A stretch of DNA of 64,000 nucleotides, taken from UBA940 sp031548515. GTDB taxonomy: Bacteria; Bacteroidota; Bacteroidia; Bacteroidales; Rikenellaceae. This document shows, piece by piece, positions 61,501-64,000 of this stretch. Each line of letters begins with the position of its first letter. The first letter of the stretch is position 1. The DNA lies in assembly GCA_031548515.1 (NCBI GenBank), contig JAVBRB010000014.1, forward strand, positions 31,220 through 95,219, read 5' to 3'. A model generated the notes under the pieces. The model saw only the letters and a program-made list of their open reading frames with translations. It was not told the DNA's origin and did no database searches. The position numbers and the translations under genes were made by a program.

Positions 61501-61861
61501 GCAGAATGCCACATACGAGCAGAAAGACCCGCTGTTGATTTACAAATTCGAGTCGTTCGGGCTGTTCAGCAAGATGATCAATAAGGTCAACCGTGAAGTG
61601 CTGGCCATTGTCAACAAGAGCTTTATCCCGGTTCGCGGAGGCGCAGAAGACCCGTCGCAGTTGCAGCAGCAGAGGGAGCGTGCCAAGGTCGATGTCAACC
61701 GCCTGCATGCTTCGCGCATGGATGCCGCCCGTCAGGCCGGTGCCGGCGACAGGGGTAAGCCGGCGCCTGTGCAGGCTGCTCAAAAGGTCGGTCGCAACGA
61801 ACCCTGCCCCTGCGGAAGCGGGAAGAAGTACAAACAGTGCCACGGCAAGGAAACTGCATAG
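58565..61861 (+). CDS. secA: Protein translocase subunit SecA
   Basis: A 1098-residue motor ATPase that drives preproteins through SecYEG. The DEAD-type nucleotide-binding domains show [12 protein letters not shown] (Walker A), [20 protein letters not shown], and [12 protein letters not shown] with [23 protein letters not shown]-type [19 protein letters not shown]. It is longer than E. coli SecA (901) because of insertions at about residues 60-110 and 270-450, as is usual in Bacteroidota. The C-terminal zinc motif [13 protein letters not shown] is intact, so SecB or ribosome binding is likely. Confidence 0.98.
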   Translation: [1098 protein letters not shown]

Positions 61862-62033
61862 GAAGGTGATTTTGGCGTTAAACGTCGTCGCTCGGATGCT
61901 CATTTACGATCAGTAAACCCCGCTCCTCGCTCCTCGTTTGCCTAAAAATCCCTCTTCTTATGCAATTTCCTTAGTTCCGGTACGTTTCCACCGCCATTGC
62001 GACCGTTAGTTAGGCATCTGCATTTAATAAGGT

Positions 62034-62480
62034 ATGGATAACTGGAGTGTAGTTTATGTGGCGACATTGCCTCAGGATATTTATCCGGTCAGGAATCTGC
62101 TCGAGTCGGATGGTATAACCACGTTCGTGAGAGACGAACTTATGTCCCAGGTCTACAACTTTGCGTCGACGGCTATCGGCGGGGTTAAGTTGCTGGTACA
62201 TAATTCCGACCTGGAACGCAGCCGCCAACTGCTCGTCGAGGGCGGCTATATCCGTCCCGAGGATTACCAGCCTGAGCCGGAGTCGGAAGTTGTCCACGTT
62301 GCCGACCGCGCGCACTGTCCCTATTGCGGCTCGCCCCAGATATCGAAAACAAAGGAGGCAAATCCGGCGGCGGTCATAATGTGCTATATGATCGGTCTTG
62401 TGCTTCCCATCTTCAAACGGACATACCAGTGTTGGGACTGCGGCAAGCAATGGAAATTTGGCAAAAAACACAGAAAATAA
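62034..62480 (+). CDS. DUF2007 protein with C-terminal zinc ribbon
   Basis: A 148-residue protein. Residues 3-70 (WSVVYVATLPQDIYPVRNLLE, LLVHNSDLERSRQLL) match the DUF2007 'putative prokaryotic signal transducing protein' ferredoxin-like domain (PF09413). A linker leads to two Cys pairs, CPYCGS and CWDCGK, expected to bind zinc, with a short hydrophobic stretch between them (AVIMCYMIGLVLPIF). No partner is evident. An intergenic stretch of 172 bases separates it from secA. Confidence 0.8.
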   Translation: MDNWSVVYVATLPQDIYPVRNLLESDGITTFVRDELMSQVYNFASTAIGGVKLLVHNSDLERSRQLLVEGGYIRPEDYQPEPESEVVHVADRAHCPYCGSPQISKTKEANPAAVIMCYMIGLVLPIFKRTYQCWDCGKQWKFGKKHRK

Positions 62481-62608
62481 GAAACAAATCCACAATAAAG
62501 GCAGGTAAAGAAGTGGTATTGACGTCACAGTAAATTTTGTCAAATAAACCGCCGTCGGCGTTCCGACTCGATTTTTTAGCGTACCTTTGCGGCTTATAAA
62601 ATATTTTG

Positions 62609-64000
62609 ATGAATCAATTAGAAGAATTCAGGGCTTTAGGACTGTCGGACGATATACTTAACGCCATCTCGAAAAAGGGTTTCGAAACCCCGTCGGCCAT
62701 CCAGAGCCTCACAATTCCCCACCTGCTCAACACCGATAAGGACATCATAGCGCAGGCCCAGACCGGTACCGGTAAAACCGCCGCGTTCGGCCTTCCGATC
62801 ATCCAATTGCTCGACACCAAGAAGCAGATTCCCCAGGCCCTTGTGCTGGTTCCCACGCGTGAACTCGCGCTTCAGGTTACCCAGGAGATGCAGTCGTTCA
62901 ACACGGGCGGATTGTCTATCGCGCCGATATACGGCGGGGCGTCTATAGAGGAGCAGCTGCGCCGCCTGAAAAAAGGCATTGACATAGTAGTCGGGACGCC
63001 CGGACGTATCCTCGACCATATACGCCGCAGGACGCTCGACCTTTCGGAGATCGCGTATCTCGTGCTGGACGAAGCCGACGAGATGCTAAACATGGGCTTT
63101 ATCGAGGACATCGAAGCGATCATGCAGGATATGCCGTCGTCGAGGCGCGTGCTGTTGTTTTCAGCCACGATGCCAGACCGTATAGCTGCGCTGGCGAAGA
63201 ACTACATGCGCGATCCGGACATCCTGAAGGTCGAATCGAAGAACATAACCGTCGACCTCACCAACCAGATATATTTCGAAGTCCGCGAGGGCGACAAACT
63301 CGACGCCCTTACGCGCATAATAGACGTCGAGCCGGAGTTCTACGGCATAGTCTTTTCGCGCACAAAGGTCGGCACCGACGATATCACTGCCCGCCTTATC
63401 GAACGTGGATACGCGGCCGAAGGGCTTCATGGCGACATCTCGCAGGCCCAGCGCGAAAAGATCCTCGGCAAGTTCAAGCGCAGGCAGACCAACATACTGA
63501 TCGCAACCGACGTGGCGGCGCGCGGAATAGACGTCAACAACCTCACGCACGTAATAAACTATTCGCTCCCGCAGGACAGCGACAGCTACGTTCACCGCAT
63601 CGGCCGCACTGGCCGCGCCGGGAACCAGGGGACGGCGATCACGTTTATTTCGCCGTCGGAGATGCGCAAATTCGGTTTCCTGAAAAAGGATATCAATGCC
63701 GACATCAAACTCGAAACACTACCCACGCCAGCCGACGTTATCGCCACCAAGCGCAACAAGATCAAGGAAGACCTCTATAATATAGTCGAGAGCGAGAACT
63801 ATCTCGAGTGTAACGACATGGCTGCTGAGCTGCTCGAAAGTTATCCGCCGGAAATTGCACTGAGCGCACTGCTGCGCCTGGCTTTCAAAGACGAGCTGAG
63901 CGAGAACAGCTATCCCGAGATACGTTCGATCAACGTCGACCGCAAGGGCAAGGCGCGCATCTTCATGGCAATCGGGCATAAAGACGGCTACGATCCGCGT
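62609..64000 (+). CDS. DEAD-box RNA helicase (3' end outside window)
   Basis: The open frame runs from the ATG at 62609 to the right edge (464 codons seen). All DEAD-box motifs are present: Q motif FETPSAIQSLTIP, motif I AQTGTGKT, Ia PTRELALQ, II DEAD, III SATMP, V ATDVAARGID and VI HRIGRTGRAG. The last part (SYPEIRSINVDRKGKARIFMAIG, in parts) is the start of a DbpA-type RNA-binding domain. It should remodel ribosomal or messenger RNA. A -7 TACCTTTG is at 62582-62589. Confidence 0.94.
   Translation, partial: MNQLEEFRALGLSDDILNAISKKGFETPSAIQSLTIPHLLNTDKDIIAQAQTGTGKTAAFGLPIIQLLDTKKQIPQALVLVPTRELALQVTQEMQSFNTGGLSIAPIYGGASIEEQLRRLKKGIDIVVGTPGRILDHIRRRTLDLSEIAYLVLDEADEMLNMGFIEDIEAIMQDMPSSRRVLLFSATMPDRIAALAKNYMRDPDILKVESKNITVDLTNQIYFEVREGDKLDALTRIIDVEPEFYGIVFSRTKVGTDDITARLIERGYAAEGLHGDISQAQREKILGKFKRRQTNILIATDVAARGIDVNNLTHVINYSLPQDSDSYVHRIGRTGRAGNQGTAITFISPSEMRKFGFLKKDINADIKLETLPTPADVIATKRNKIKEDLYNIVESENYLECNDMAAELLESYPPEIALSALLRLAFKDELSENSYPEIRSINVDRKGKARIFMAIGHKDGYDPR

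Overview
This 64 kb window is ordinary chromosome from a member of the Bacteroidota, most likely the Bacteroidales and close to Alistipes (Rikenellaceae); the genus is an inference. Support comes from Bacteroidota-type promoters (TTTG, 19-21 bases, TAnnTTTG) in front of many genes, a FeoA-FeoB fusion with its small Cys-rich partner, GSCFA, DUF4491, DUF4465 and DUF2851 family proteins, an Hc1-type histone-like protein and a LytS/LytTR two-component pair. I see no prophage, insertion sequence, CRISPR array or rRNA operon.

Layout. 1-3.6 kb: a glutaminyl cyclotransferase lipoprotein cut by the window edge, serS, a small 2[4Fe-4S] ferredoxin and the menaquinone radical-SAM enzyme mqnC. 3.6-12 kb: a long leftward run of rsfS, ftsH, cdsA, psd, an AI-2E-type permease, a stand-alone riboflavin kinase, ahcY and a serine hydrolase. 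12-16.5 kb: oxyR, rarA, a DUF4491 membrane protein and a TrpB2-type tryptophan synthase beta subunit preceded by a leader peptide gene with three consecutive Trp codons. 16.6-20.4 kb: a membrane metallophosphoesterase overlapping a RibD-type gene with reversed domain order, then an MFS transporter. 20.4-26.6 kb: an outer-membrane barrel protein, a Spy-like periplasmic protein and the LytTR/LytS pair. 27-31.4 kb: an SGNH hydrolase, two small exported proteins and the Feo iron system. 31.8-39 kb: histone-like Hc1, yebC, tsaC, a thioesterase, thiL, adk, an AT-rich NERD-domain gene and rpsF-rpsR-rplI. 39-41.9 kb: two lipoproteins, the second behind a cobalamin riboswitch, then mgsA and tRNA-Gln. 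42-49 kb: a nucleoside symporter, then a leftward block of grpE, dnaJ, a DUF4834-like gene, mutL, a rhomboid protease and an EEP phosphatase. 49-64 kb: a large glycoside hydrolase, a low-molecular-weight phosphatase, ispE, a GSCFA protein, a PafA-like phosphatase without its active site, SufE, a SufT-like protein, a DUF2851 protein, secA, a DUF2007 protein and a DEAD-box helicase cut by the right edge.

The observations most worth following are: (1) a complete-looking tryptophan attenuation leader in front of a lone trpB2; (2) a reductase-first RibD fusion with a deaminase zinc motif unlike the usual bacterial one; (3) a PafA-family protein that keeps the fold signature but has lost most metal and substrate ligands; (4) a cobalamin riboswitch controlling a DUF4465 surface lipoprotein without an adjacent BtuB; (5) an AT-rich NERD gene placed between adk and the rpsF operon; and (6) short tandem and dispersed repeats at promoters, including 7-base repeats inside a signal-peptide coding region.
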